This document shows positions 1-8,724 of a DNA stretch of 64,000 bases, in pieces. Where the stretch lies: the NCBI RefSeq assembly GCF_008329525.1, contig NZ_NPKQ01000001.1, forward strand, positions 992,001 to 1,056,000, in the 5' to 3' direction. The translations under genes and the position numbers were made by a program. Below the pieces are notes generated by a model. The model had not been told where the DNA came from and made no database searches. It was given only the letters and a program-made list of their open reading frames with translations. The first letter of the stretch is position 1; each line of letters opens with the position of its first letter. Source of the stretch: Tardiphaga sp. P9-11 (lineage in GTDB: Bacteria > Pseudomonadota > Alphaproteobacteria > Rhizobiales > Xanthobacteraceae).

Positions 1-349
1 CTTTCTATCGATCGTTTTCGGCATCGTCGTCTTCGGGTCATACTTTGCGGTCGTTCATGGTGTTCAACAGCTTGCTGCCGAGGCAGCACGCTCCTCTATC
101 GCAGGCCTGACCGAGACAGAGCGCGGTACGATCGCATCGACCTATGTCACGTCGAATGCCGCGACTTATCCGCTGATCAATGCGTCGAAGCTGAGCGTCA
201 ATGCAGCAACGTCGTCATCGAATGCAAACGTCTTCGTGGTCACGGTCAACTACGACGCGTCGACCATGTTCATTTATTCGCTTCCTTTCGTGCCGATGCC
301 TCCATCGCAAGTCACGCGATCTGCCGCCATTCCCTACGGAGGGTTTTGA
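1..349 (+). CDS. TadE-like pilus assembly protein (5' truncated by window edge)
   Basis: The reading frame is open from base 2 to the TGA at 347-349, giving about 115 residues without a visible start. The first residues are hydrophobic (FLSIVFGIVVFGSYFAVV) and are followed by an Ala-rich stretch (QQLAAEAARSS). This is the layout of TadE-type pseudopilins: a membrane helix at the N-terminus and a periplasmic beta-rich tail. The stop lies 3 bases before the next start, so it is probably co-transcribed with the TadG-like gene. In Tad systems these minor pseudopilins help assemble Flp pili at the cell surface. The TadE assignment is inferred from the helix and the neighbour; no catalytic residues are expected. 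Confidence 0.7.
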   Translation, partial: FLSIVFGIVVFGSYFAVVHGVQQLAAEAARSSIAGLTETERGTIASTYVTSNAATYPLINASKLSVNAATSSSNANVFVVTVNYDASTMFIYSLPFVPMPPSQVTRSAAIPYGGF

Positions 350-352
350 GCG

Positions 353-2020
353 ATGGAACGGATGCGCACGCTTCTCAAGAGGTTTCGCGCCGACCAGCGT
401 GGAAATATTGCCATCATGTCTGCAGGCGGCATGATCCTGGCCATTTGTTGTGCTGCACTGGGGGTCGATATCGGGACCATTGCTGCCGATCGACGCAAGA
501 CGCAGGCCGCTGCGGATCTCGCCGCGATCGTCGCCGCGAGCAACCTGAGCAATGCGACGAACGCCGCGCAGGCGGCGGTGACCAGCAATAACTATCCGGC
601 CAGTGCCCTGGTCGGTGTTGAACTCGGAACTTACACAGCTAATTCGGCCATCGCTGCGCAAAGCCGCTTTGTTACACCAGCGACTGGAACGGCCAATGCG
701 GCACGGGTCAGTCTTCAGACGGCGACACCGCTTTACTTCAGCCATTTCTTTACCGGCAGCAATAACTTCACCATCAAGACGACGGCGACCGCAACTACAA
801 CCGCGATCGCGTCGTTCTCGATCGGTTCGCGGCTAGCGTCGCTAAATGGCGGCTTGTTGAACAGCGTTCTTGGATCGATGCTGGGTACCACCCTGTCGCT
901 CTCGGTCATGGACTACAATGCGCTTCTTGGCGCGCGCATCGATGCCTTCACCTTCCTCTCGGCGCTCGCGACGCGCGTCGGTCTAACCGGCGTTACCTAT
1001 GACACGCTGCTGAAATCGAACATCAAGATCGGAGACATTCTGTCCGCGGCGTTGAGTGCGCAGCAGGCTGCCAATGGCAGCGGGACGGCGACCACCGCAC
1101 TCTCGACGATATCGCAGGCTTCGGCATCCATGACGACCAAGATAGCGCCTGGCACGCTGATCGATGCGGGCCCCTACGCGAACCTGATCGTGGGTGTAAA
1201 GCCCAAAAACGGTGTGAACGTCTCGCTCTACGACCTGCTGCAGGCGACAGCTGGAATCGCCAACGGCACCAACCAGATCGCCGCATCCGTCAGTTTGGGC
1301 CTGCCAGGCATTGCCAGTGCGGCATTGACGGCGACCATTGGCGCCCGGCCGCAGGGATCCGGCTGGATTGCCGTGGGTACGCAGGGCATCAGTGTCCATA
1401 CAGCCCAGACACGAGTGCTGCTATCCATCCAGTTGCTCGGAAGTGGCTCGGCGTCATTGGTCAATCTGCCGGTCTATGTGGAGGTCGCGTCGGGCACAGC
1501 GACGTTGAACAAGGTCAGTTGCGGCTATCCCAACGTCAACACATCGAGCGTCACACTTGGCGTCACGCCAGGCATTGTCGATGCATGGATAGGTAACGTC
1601 ACTGTAGCCGATCTCAACAATGTTACGACCAAGCCAAATCCAGGGCCGGCACCACTTGTGAACCTCCTGGGCATTCCAATTGTAACGGCAAAGGCTCATG
1701 CGGGCATGGGCAACACCACACCGGTCAGTGTCGACTTCAGCTATTCGGATATCACCTCGCAGACGAAGAAGACCGTGAACACGACAAACTTTACGTCGTC
1801 CCTGACGGGCAGTCTGCTTGGCGACCTCAACATCAGTGTTCTTGGGTTGGGTTTGGCGATCCCAGGCCTTGGGGGACTCGTCACTAGCATCATCAGCGGC
1901 GCAACCAGCTCTATCGATCAACTGCTGGCGGCAACGCTGGCAAGTCTCGGCGTCGGAATCGGACAGGCCGATGTGTGGGTATCCGGCATTCGCTGTGACG
2001 GGGCAGTGTTGGTGAACTGA
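353..2020 (+). CDS. TadG-like Flp pilus assembly protein
   Basis: This 555-residue protein begins with a short basic segment (RMRTLLKRFRADQRGN) and one membrane helix at about residues 19-42. It continues with the Tad-domain pattern of GVDIGTIAADRRKTQAAADLAA, broken here after position 20 only by my reading, which marks the inner-membrane anchor of TadG-family proteins. The remaining 500 residues are a Ser/Thr/Ala/Gly-rich periplasmic or surface region without recognised enzyme motifs. It starts 3 bases after the TadE-like stop, so the two form a transcription unit. Known TadG proteins are minor pseudopilin-like parts of tight-adherence pili. No von Willebrand MIDAS motif is seen, so it is TadG-like in its N-terminus only. 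Confidence 0.75.
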   Translation: MERMRTLLKRFRADQRGNIAIMSAGGMILAICCAALGVDIGTIAADRRKTQAAADLAAIVAASNLSNATNAAQAAVTSNNYPASALVGVELGTYTANSAIAAQSRFVTPATGTANAARVSLQTATPLYFSHFFTGSNNFTIKTTATATTTAIASFSIGSRLASLNGGLLNSVLGSMLGTTLSLSVMDYNALLGARIDAFTFLSALATRVGLTGVTYDTLLKSNIKIGDILSAALSAQQAANGSGTATTALSTISQASASMTTKIAPGTLIDAGPYANLIVGVKPKNGVNVSLYDLLQATAGIANGTNQIAASVSLGLPGIASAALTATIGARPQGSGWIAVGTQGISVHTAQTRVLLSIQLLGSGSASLVNLPVYVEVASGTATLNKVSCGYPNVNTSSVTLGVTPGIVDAWIGNVTVADLNNVTTKPNPGPAPLVNLLGIPIVTAKAHAGMGNTTPVSVDFSYSDITSQTKKTVNTTNFTSSLTGSLLGDLNISVLGLGLAIPGLGGLVTSIISGATSSIDQLLAATLASLGVGIGQADVWVSGIRCDGAVLVN

Positions 2021-2072
2021 GTTAGTAGCGAGTGAACTTCAACGTCACCTTTAACAGAAGAGGACTGATAAA

Positions 2073-2456
2073 ATGGGATACGAAGCCGCAATGAATCGCC
2101 CCAACGTTAACCGCAAGCGCTCGGTTGTCGTCTCGAAGAAGCGCACTAGCGTCAGCCTGGAAGATAGCTTCTGGGCCAGCCTGCAGGCGATCGTTCGCAT
2201 GGAGAATACCACCATCGAGCACTATATCGAGAAGATCGAGCGCAAGCGCGAAACACCCAACTTGTCGTCCAACCTGCGTATCGCTGTACTCGAATATTTC
2301 CAGCAGATCGCTGCACGCAGCTTGACGGCCGGTACCGCCGATCAGCCGGCTGCGAGCAGCAATACCAGGCTGCATGACAACCACAACCAACTGGCCGAAA
2401 AGGTCGCAGCCTATTGGGGACGTGTGGGATCACAAAATCAGCAGTTGGCCGATTAG
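2073..2456 (+). CDS. Ribbon-helix-helix domain protein
   Basis: This 127-residue basic protein contains KRTSVSLEDSFWASLQAI at about residues 23-40 followed by a second helix (NTTIEHYIEKIE). This matches the RHH_4-type fold that binds DNA as a dimer through an N-terminal strand. The ATG at 2073 has AGAGGA about 8 bases upstream; an internal ATG at 2091 is less well placed. The C-terminal half is polar and low in recognisable features. It lies 52 bases after the TadG-like gene and before a chemoreceptor. A role as local transcription regulator is inference from fold and position. Confidence 0.7.
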   Translation: MGYEAAMNRPNVNRKRSVVVSKKRTSVSLEDSFWASLQAIVRMENTTIEHYIEKIERKRETPNLSSNLRIAVLEYFQQIAARSLTAGTADQPAASSNTRLHDNHNQLAEKVAAYWGRVGSQNQQLAD

Positions 2457-2571
2457 GTCAGCTGCTCGAACCTTCCCGCCTATTTTATTTGAGGAAACGA
2501 CGCGCAGTGCCGCGCAATGTCGTATCGCCGACTATTTTTAAACAACGGCCGTTTTGGCCACGGAGCGACAG

Positions 2572-4239
2572 ATGTTTAATCGACAGAGCAAGACGGATTT
2601 GCAGAATGCGTTGGCGCAAGCGACCGCCATCAGTCGCTCCCAGGCCGTCATCGAGTTTAATCTCGATGGTACGATCATTAAGGCAAATGAAAATTTTCTC
2701 AAAGCGCTCGGCTATACGCTCGACGAAATCAAGGGCAAGCACCACAGCATGTTTGTCGAGCCTGCCGTACGCGAGCATGCCTCTTATCGGGAGTTCTGGG
2801 GTAACCTTAACAGGGGCGAATTTCAGGCAGGGCAGTTCAAGAGGATTGCCAAGGGGGGGAGGGAGATCTGGATCGAAGCTTCCTATAATCCGGTCATGGA
2901 CAAGAGCGGAAAGCCGGTCAAAGTCATCAAATTCGCTACGGATATCACGGCGCAGAAACTCGAGAACCTCGAAATCTCTGGAAAAGTGGCCGCGATCGGT
3001 CGCGCACAGGCAGTCATCGAATTCAATCTTGATGGCTCTATCATCGTCGCCAACGAGAATTTCCTGAACACGGTTGGTTACACACTGTCCGAAATACAGG
3101 GGCGGCATCATAGCATGTTCGTGGAAGCCGGTGAACGCGATGGCGCAGCCTACCGGGATTTCTGGGCGCGGCTCGGTCGGGGTGAGTATCAGGCGGCTGA
3201 ATACAAGCGCATCGGTAAAGGTGGCCGGGAAATCTGGATTCTCGCAACCTATAATCCGATTCTCAATGATATAGGCAAGCCGTTCAAGGTTGTGAAATTC
3301 GCGACCGACGTGACCCAACAAAAGCTGCTAGCCGCTGATAGCAACGGGCAGATGGCGGCTATTCGCAAGTCGCAGGCGGTCATCGAGTTTCGCATGGATG
3401 GCACCATTCTGACGGCAAACCAGAATTTTCTTGATGCGGTTGGTTACACGATCGACGAGATCCGCGACCGACATCACAGCATGTTCGTCGATCCGATGGA
3501 GCGATCTGGCGCAGCCTATGTAGAATTCTGGGCGAGCCTCAATCGCGGGACCTATCAGGCGGCGGAATACAAGCGCATCGGGAAAGGGGGGCGGGAGATC
3601 TGGATCCAGGCATCCTACAATCCGATTTTCGATCTCAACGGCAAGCCGTTCAAAGTGGTCAAATACGCTGTCGATATCACCGCGCAGGCTATGGCTCGCC
3701 TGAAAGCCGAGCGCGCTCGTTCCTTGATCGAGTCGGTTGCAGCCGGCAGCGAAGAGATGAATGCATCGATCCGCGAAATCTCCGAGACGATGGTGAAGTC
3801 GCGGCAGACGGCAGAGTCCGCGGTGCAACAGGTAGAGACGGCAGACATCCAGGCGCAGCGGCTCACCTCGGCTGCTCATGCCATGGGAGGCATCGTTGGG
3901 CTCATCGGCGACATTACCGGCCAGATCAATCTGCTCGCGCTCAATGCGACGATCGAATCGGCTCGCGCTGGTGAGGCGGGGCGAGGCTTTGCGGTGGTAG
4001 CGGCGGAGGTCAAGAATTTGGCCAACCAGGCCAAGCAGGCGACCGACAAGATCAGCAGCGAAATCGAGGCCCTGAACGGCATCTCCGGTGACGTGGTTGG
4101 AGCGCTGGTCTCGATCAAGCAGGCCATCGAACATGTCAATGAGTTCGTGACCTCGACGGCGGCGGCCGTTGAAGAACAGAGCACTGTGACATCAGATATG
4201 TCGGACAACATGCAGCGCGCGGCATCCGAACTGGCCTAG
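2572..4239 (+). CDS. Soluble methyl-accepting chemotaxis protein with three tandem PAS domains
   Basis: The 555-residue product has three PAS repeats with a period of about 122 residues (roughly 20-130, 142-252, 264-374). Each repeat carries SQAVIEF or AQAVIEF, HHSMFV, an FW..L.RG segment and KGGREIWI. A chemoreceptor signalling domain follows from about 385 to the end, with the hairpin [19 protein letters not shown]. No membrane helix is present, so it should be a cytoplasmic Aer-like sensor that signals to CheA. I chose the ATG at 2572 because GGAG lies 6 bases upstream; a TTG at 2554 would add 6 residues. The repeats are so alike that recent internal duplication is likely. The ligand or cofactor (heme, FAD or none) cannot be read from sequence. 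Confidence 0.88.
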   Translation: MFNRQSKTDLQNALAQATAISRSQAVIEFNLDGTIIKANENFLKALGYTLDEIKGKHHSMFVEPAVREHASYREFWGNLNRGEFQAGQFKRIAKGGREIWIEASYNPVMDKSGKPVKVIKFATDITAQKLENLEISGKVAAIGRAQAVIEFNLDGSIIVANENFLNTVGYTLSEIQGRHHSMFVEAGERDGAAYRDFWARLGRGEYQAAEYKRIGKGGREIWILATYNPILNDIGKPFKVVKFATDVTQQKLLAADSNGQMAAIRKSQAVIEFRMDGTILTANQNFLDAVGYTIDEIRDRHHSMFVDPMERSGAAYVEFWASLNRGTYQAAEYKRIGKGGREIWIQASYNPIFDLNGKPFKVVKYAVDITAQAMARLKAERARSLIESVAAGSEEMNASIREISETMVKSRQTAESAVQQVETADIQAQRLTSAAHAMGGIVGLIGDITGQINLLALNATIESARAGEAGRGFAVVAAEVKNLANQAKQATDKISSEIEALNGISGDVVGALVSIKQAIEHVNEFVTSTAAAVEEQSTVTSDMSDNMQRAASELA

Positions 4240-4264
4240 AGTGCTGTATTCGTAACGCTTTGTC

Positions 4265-4302
4265 GCATCATCCGTGATTATGTTATCAATCGCGGATGAT
4301 GC
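4265..4302. repeat. Inverted repeat covering the Nudix start codon
   Basis: GCATCATCCG at 4265-4274 is the exact reverse complement of CGGATGATGC at 4293-4302, with an 18-base spacer that can pair further. The right arm contains the ATG codons at 4296 and 4299. There is no T-tract after it, so it is a poor terminator. It could be an operator or an RNA hairpin that hides the start codon. Confidence 0.6.
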
Positions 4303-4925
4303 TGCCGTTTAATGCCGCTACCCGAAACATGATCGAAACACGCGTCGCCGCATTCACGCGGGTCGATGAGGGTCCGCAAGCGTCCGGGCTGAAACGGGCG
4401 GCGGTGGGCCTCGTGATGGCCGAAGCGGAAAACGCTGGAGAGACCTCACTGCTGCTGACATTGCGGGCATCCAACCTTCGTGCGCACAGCAACCAATGGG
4501 CGCCTCCTGGCGGCCGCTGTGATCCTGGCGAGACGCCGCCGGAGGCTGCACTCCGTGAGTTGCATGAGGAACTCGGCCTGCAGCTCACACGGGACGATGT
4601 CATCGGTATCCTTGATGACTATCCCACCCGCTCCGGCTATCTGATCACGCCGGTTGTGATGTGGGCGCAAGATAGCACGCAACTGGCTCCCAACCCCGAC
4701 GAGGTCGCATCGGTTCATCGCATCGCGCTGTCGGAGATCTCGCGGCCGCAGGCATTCGATTTTGTCGCTATTCCCGAGAGCGACCGCCGCGTGATCCGCT
4801 ACAGCCATTTCGGGCACAGGATCCATGCGCCGACAGCAGCGCTGATCTATCAGTTCAGCGAATTGCTTGCAGGCCGAACCACCCGCGTGGCCGAACTGGA
4901 ACAGCCGGTCTTCGCCTGGAAGTAG
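4296..4925 (+). CDS. Nudix hydrolase, CoA pyrophosphatase-like
   Basis: This 209-residue protein has a perfect Nudix box at about residues 73-95 (GRCDPGE, 7 residues, then RELHEELGL) that binds Mg2+ for pyrophosphate hydrolysis. Just before it is LLLTLRASNLRAHSNQ, which resembles the motif upstream of the box in CoA diphosphatases (NudL/YeaB type). These enzymes cleave CoA to 3',5'-ADP and phosphopantetheine. Two adjacent ATGs at 4296 and 4299 lie inside an inverted repeat and lack a clear ribosome site; an ATG at 4329 is an alternative start. CoA as substrate is family inference. Confidence 0.78.
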   Translation: MMLPFNAATRNMIETRVAAFTRVDEGPQASGLKRAAVGLVMAEAENAGETSLLLTLRASNLRAHSNQWAPPGGRCDPGETPPEAALRELHEELGLQLTRDDVIGILDDYPTRSGYLITPVVMWAQDSTQLAPNPDEVASVHRIALSEISRPQAFDFVAIPESDRRVIRYSHFGHRIHAPTAALIYQFSELLAGRTTRVAELEQPVFAWK

Positions 4926-4999
4926 CGTGCCTGTTGCGAATGGGCGTCGTTTCGGCAACGATGCCGGCCACAAGAATGCGTTCCGGGAGGATGTTCGCC

Positions 5000-5980
5000 A
5001 TGGTGACATGGAAAAGATGGCTGTGCGCCGCCATGGCGGCATGTGCGTGGCACGGCTCAACGGACCTTGTACGGGCCCAGAACTATCCGGAACGGCCCCT
5101 TACATTGATCATCCCTTTCGCGCCCGGTGGCAGCACGTCGATTGTTGGGCGCGTCATCGCCGATAAGATGAGTGAAACGCTTGGCGAGAAAATCATCGTT
5201 GATAATAGGGCAGGCGCCGGCGGCACTGTAGGGACGCGCGCCGTCGCCAAGAGCGCGCCGGACGGTTATACTATCGGCCTCGGTTATACCGGGACGCTGG
5301 CGATCGGACCCACGCTCTACACCAAGGCCGGCTACGATCCGCGCAAGGATTTCGCGCCGATCGGCATGATCGGCAACTCGCCGAATTCTCTGGTGGTGCA
5401 CCCGTCATTCCCGGCAAAGACGGTCGCCGAACTGATTGCCTATGCGAAGGCGAACCCCGGCAAACTCAATTTTGGCTCGGCTGGGGCCGGCACTGCCAGC
5501 CATATCACTGGCGAGTATTTCGGTCATGCCGCGGGTATCACCTTGGTGCATGTGCCTTACAAGGGAACCGGGCCGGCGTTAGTCGATTTGATCGGCGGGC
5601 ATATCCCGATGGCTTTCGCGCCGATCCCAGCGACTCATGCCAATATCGCGGGCCGACAATTGCGCGGGCTGGCGGTGACCAGCCTTACGCGCACGAGCTT
5701 GCTTCCGGATGTGCCGACCATTGCCGAATCCGGACTACAGGGTTTCGATGCATCGCTGTATTACGGCCTGATTGCGCCAGCCGGGACGCCGCGGTCGATC
5801 ATCGACAGGCTCAACAGGGAATTGCGGGCGGCGTTAGCCTCCGACGAGGTCAGGAAACGCCTGCAGCAGGATGGCACCGAGCCGACGCCCGGAACGCCGG
5901 AAGACTATGCGGTCTTCATCGATCAGGACGAGACCAAATGGTCCCGGATCGTCAAGACCAGCGGCGCCAAGGAAGAGTGA
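5000..5980 (+). CDS. Tripartite tricarboxylate transporter (Bug) receptor
   Basis: The ATG at 5000 has GGGAGG 9 bases upstream and gives 326 residues, the usual Bug length. A signal peptide (residues 1-26, ending near LVRAQ) is followed by the family hallmark YPERPLTLIIPFAPGGS and later NRAGAGGTVGTRAVAKSAPD. Bug proteins are periplasmic binding proteins for carboxylates that serve TctAB-type carriers. No TctA or TctB gene is nearby, so this is an orphan receptor. The frame stays open upstream to a TTG at 4934, but that start would spoil the signal peptide. The ligand is unknown. Confidence 0.87.
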   Translation: MVTWKRWLCAAMAACAWHGSTDLVRAQNYPERPLTLIIPFAPGGSTSIVGRVIADKMSETLGEKIIVDNRAGAGGTVGTRAVAKSAPDGYTIGLGYTGTLAIGPTLYTKAGYDPRKDFAPIGMIGNSPNSLVVHPSFPAKTVAELIAYAKANPGKLNFGSAGAGTASHITGEYFGHAAGITLVHVPYKGTGPALVDLIGGHIPMAFAPIPATHANIAGRQLRGLAVTSLTRTSLLPDVPTIAESGLQGFDASLYYGLIAPAGTPRSIIDRLNRELRAALASDEVRKRLQQDGTEPTPGTPEDYAVFIDQDETKWSRIVKTSGAKEE

Positions 5981-6159
5981 GTCATTCCAAACGGTTGACG
6001 CGCAGATCAGTGGCGGAAGCCGCCGCTGCGGTCACGGTTGCGATCAACAGTGGAAAGACATTCTTCACCAAACTGCTCCAACGTCGTTCGGACGGGAACA
6101 CCAGTGGCTCACACGGGGGTAGGCGCGGGGCGGCGTTCGATCTCTGTCATTTGTATTGA

Positions 6160-6177
6160 TGCAGGCTTGGGCCTGCA
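6160..6177. repeat. Short perfect hairpin upstream of the 6196 gene
   Basis: TGCAGGC at 6160-6166 and GCCTGCA at 6171-6177 form a 7-base-pair stem with a TTGG loop. It ends 18 bases before the ATG at 6196. It could affect translation of the secreted protein downstream or be an operator half-site pair. Confidence 0.45.
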
Positions 6178-6195
6178 GTTATCTCAACAGGTCTC

Positions 6196-7389
6196 ATGTC
6201 TCATTCAACTCGCTCATTGGCCGTCATGGCTCCGGTCGTTCTGCTGCTGGCAGCATCACCGGCATATGCGTTTGATTCGACCAAGTTGCCCGCGGGCGTT
6301 GCCAATGCGATGGCGCAGGGTGCCTCGCCGCAAGCCGTCGCGGAATACCGCCGCAAGCTTGCGGAATATCAGGAAGCGCGTGCAGCCTTCGATCAGGAGG
6401 CCAGTGCCTATTGGGATGCGATCTCCGAAAAGCGAAAGATCCGCAATGCCAAGCGCCGCGAGCGTCAGCAGATCAAGCTCAACGATTATGTTCTGGAACA
6501 GGCGCCGCTCTATGACGGACCGAAGCGCCCGGTGAATCCGGAGCCCGAGGATACCGGTCCGCGCGTGCGCAAGGATCTTCCGGTGGTGGCGGATTTTCTT
6601 GCGGCGGCGAGGGAGCAATTCGAGTTCGTGCCGCAGCGTCCTGCCAGTGAAATGGAATTCAAGCGTGCTTATGCCCGCGCCGCGCTGCAGGCCGGGCTGA
6701 CACGCGATATTGCGGTGCGCGTCTATTCGTTCGAGACCGGTGGCAATGGCGGTCACGACATGCAGTCGGGCTTGAGCTCGTCGCGTCCGGGATCGCGCGC
6801 GATCTCCACCGCGGTCGGTTACAATCAGCTGCTCACAGCCAATACGACAACACTCGTTGCCGAACAGGGGCCGCAGATTCTGAAGGTGCTGACGGACAAG
6901 GCGTCGACGCTCTCAGGCACACAGCGCAAGGCGATGGATCACAAGATTGCGGTCTTCAAGCGCATGCAGGCGACTGTGCGCACTGTCCCGCAGAACTGGA
7001 GCGCGCTTGAGAAGCTCGGCACGACGCCGCAGGGCTGGGCCATGCATGCGCTGGTGTTGGATATGGATATCGGCCCGCAATTGCAGGTCCACAAACTGCT
7101 GACCTCGGTGAATTTTGCGCGTGCCCGCGGCTTCGATCGCCCGCTCAGTGCAGCCGAGCTCGAGATGATGAATCTCACTGGCGATGGCAACGGCTTCGAC
7201 ATGGTGACCATGCCGCTGGCGATGCGCGAACAGGTGCCGACCGCGAACTTCTTCCAGCGCGGCGGCTATGAGCGCAATCCGGTGGCGATTCGCCACAATA
7301 CCGTGGCCAAGCTGCTCGCGGTCACCAACGCGCGGATGGACAGCAACAGTAATCTGCCAGGCGCAAAAGAATTGGCCGCGGCTTTTTGA
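6196..7389 (+). CDS. Secreted protein of unknown function, possibly lysozyme-like
   Basis: This 397-residue protein has a clear signal peptide (about residues 1-25, cleavage after SPAYA). A charged coiled-coil-like segment follows (residues 45-95, rich in E, K, R and A), then a globular part. At about 175-215 it reads YSFETGGNGG, then AISTAVGYNQLL. An acidic residue before Gly-rich sequence and a GYNQLL-like strand recall lytic transglycosylase folds, but the match is weak. I do not recognise the family with confidence. It sits alone, and its stop codon falls in the loop of an 11-base-pair inverted repeat. Periplasmic location is supported by the signal peptide. Confidence 0.6.
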   Translation: MSHSTRSLAVMAPVVLLLAASPAYAFDSTKLPAGVANAMAQGASPQAVAEYRRKLAEYQEARAAFDQEASAYWDAISEKRKIRNAKRRERQQIKLNDYVLEQAPLYDGPKRPVNPEPEDTGPRVRKDLPVVADFLAAAREQFEFVPQRPASEMEFKRAYARAALQAGLTRDIAVRVYSFETGGNGGHDMQSGLSSSRPGSRAISTAVGYNQLLTANTTTLVAEQGPQILKVLTDKASTLSGTQRKAMDHKIAVFKRMQATVRTVPQNWSALEKLGTTPQGWAMHALVLDMDIGPQLQVHKLLTSVNFARARGFDRPLSAAELEMMNLTGDGNGFDMVTMPLAMREQVPTANFFQRGGYERNPVAIRHNTVAKLLAVTNARMDSNSNLPGAKELAAAF

Positions 7390-7400
7390 GCCGCGGCCAA
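7372..7400 (+). terminator. Stop-codon-spanning hairpin, possible terminator
   Basis: TTGGCCGCGGC at 7372-7382 and GCCGCGGCCAA at 7390-7400 are perfect reverse complements. The 7-base loop holds the TGA stop (7387-7389) of the upstream gene. The stem is long and GC-rich but no T-run follows, so it may act as an mRNA 3'-end stabiliser or a weak terminator. The DUF4167 gene converges from the other side. Confidence 0.5.
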
Positions 7401-7443
7401 TCTATGGCTAGTGATGTGCGCTCTCGCCGGAGAGCGATTGGGC

Positions 7444-8226
7444 TTATGAATTGCCCGGATTGAAGTCGTCGCTTGGTGCCTCTGCCGGCGCGCCAGCTGT
7501 GGCAACGTCGGGGCGAGGACCGTGCGGACGGCGGCGGCGACGCGGCGGGAAGCGCTCTCCGCCACCATTCTGTTCGAAGCCTCCTGGAACAGCACCCGGC
7601 TGAGGCTGCGCACCACCCGTGATGAAAGACGGCAGACGATCGACATCGCCGACCGGCATCATCGGCTGCGGTTGCGGCTGATACTGCGGTTGGGCCTGCG
7701 GCTGATTTTGCTGGCGGTGTTCGCGATGATTATTCTCGCGGGGCTGATAGGGTTGTTCGCCACGCTGCTGATAGGGCTGACCACCCTCACGCTGCGGAGG
7801 CTGCTCGCGTTGCGCAAAAGGCTGCTGTTGTACCGGCACGAAACCGGGCTCGGCGCCGAAGTTCGAGTAGCTCTCGCTCTCGTCATCGTTGTCCTCAGGC
7901 GGCATCTCGTTCTCGGTGCGTGGTTGCGGCTGATTCTGCCGGAACTGCTCCTGCGCCGCGGCGATCAGGCGGAAATAGTGCTCAGCGTGCTGATAGTAGT
8001 TCTCGGCAGCAACGGGATCACCGGAGCTGCGCGCATCACGGGCGAGCTGGACGTATTTCTCTGCGACGTGGGAGGCAGTACCGCGGATTTTGATATCGGG
8101 GCCATTCGATTCGAAGACCCGGGTCATCGGGTTCTGGCCGCGCCGATTATTGTTATTATTATTGTTGTTGCGGTTGTTGTTGTTGTTGTTCCGCATCCGC
8201 TTGTTGTTGTTCTGACCGTTTCGCAT
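7444..8226 (-). CDS. DUF4167 domain protein with poly-Asn N-terminus
   Basis: This 260-residue protein starts with an Asn-rich tract (about residues 5-27, runs of 3, 6 and 8 N broken by R, K and M). The DUF4167 core follows at about 33-100 (RVFESNGPDIKIRGTASHVA, then AENYYQHAEHYFRLIAAAQE). The rest is disordered, rich in Q, P, E and R. DUF4167 is common in Rhizobiales and its biochemical function is not established. The basic, Asn- and Arg-rich composition suggests nucleic-acid contact, which is inference. It lies downstream of lysC-ptsP-prfA-prmC on the same strand but after a roughly 500-base gap, so it probably has its own promoter. Confidence 0.82.
   Translation of the reverse strand: MRNGQNNNKRMRNNNNNNRNNNNNNNNRRGQNPMTRVFESNGPDIKIRGTASHVAEKYVQLARDARSSGDPVAAENYYQHAEHYFRLIAAAQEQFRQNQPQPRTENEMPPEDNDDESESYSNFGAEPGFVPVQQQPFAQREQPPQREGGQPYQQRGEQPYQPRENNHREHRQQNQPQAQPQYQPQPQPMMPVGDVDRLPSFITGGAQPQPGAVPGGFEQNGGGERFPPRRRRRPHGPRPDVATAGAPAEAPSDDFNPGNS
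8145..8212. repeat. Triplet repeat tract encoding poly-Asn
   Basis: The plus strand shows runs of ATT and GTT triplets at 8145-8170, 8174-8190 and 8202-8211, read on minus as AAC/AAT codons of the DUF4167 protein. Such a tract can change length by slippage without shifting frame. Confidence 0.75.
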
Positions 8227-8724
8227 GTGTCGCCTTCAGTTATCGATCCAGAGTGTCACAGAGCTATGTTTCAAAGAGATGATTGCCGCAGCACATTGCG
8301 GGATTCGGACGCGTCAAGCGTCCCAATCGTCGTGCAGGCCTTTGCTGCATCGATCTTGCCGTCATTCGCGCTCAACAAAGAGGCGTTCCCCAACCGCCCG
8401 CTGACCATGCCAGTCGGACCAAATCACTCACCTGCCGAAACAAGGCCAAGCTTCATCGCGTGACGTTTTCTGTGCGTGAAGATTAAAGCGCAATATCAGG
8501 CTTTCGTTCGCTTTGCGGTCGCAAGCAGCGCAGCTTTCTCAGCCCTCGCGCTTAACCAGACCTGCCTGTTGGAACCTTTCACCCGGACGGGCTCTCTTAT
8601 CGAGAATTCTGGCCTCCAGCCGTAAAACTACGGGGCGAGCCAACCCTGAACCGATGTTGTGACAGGAAGGTAGTCGCTCCCCGGGGATATTCCAAGTGGT
8701 TTTTTCTGTCCTAAGAAGGCTTTA
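8227..8724. other. Gene-free stretch between prmC and DUF4167
   Basis: About 500 bases lie between the end of prmC and the start of the DUF4167 gene, both on minus. I see no credible coding frame. The part at 8560-8710 has a composition and local pairing (for example CCCCGGGG near 8680) that could belong to a leader RNA or small RNA, but I cannot match it to a known family. It presumably holds the DUF4167 promoter and 5' untranslated region. Confidence 0.4.

Noticed and set aside
7522-8463. 313-residue plus-strand frame across DUF4167
   Set aside because: Its Leu/Val/Ile repeats are the complement of the Asn/Gln tract; DUF4167 is the known family.
8560-8710. 4.5S/SRP or tmRNA
   Set aside because: The conserved GGAAGC-type SRP hairpin or tRNA-like ends of tmRNA are not present.
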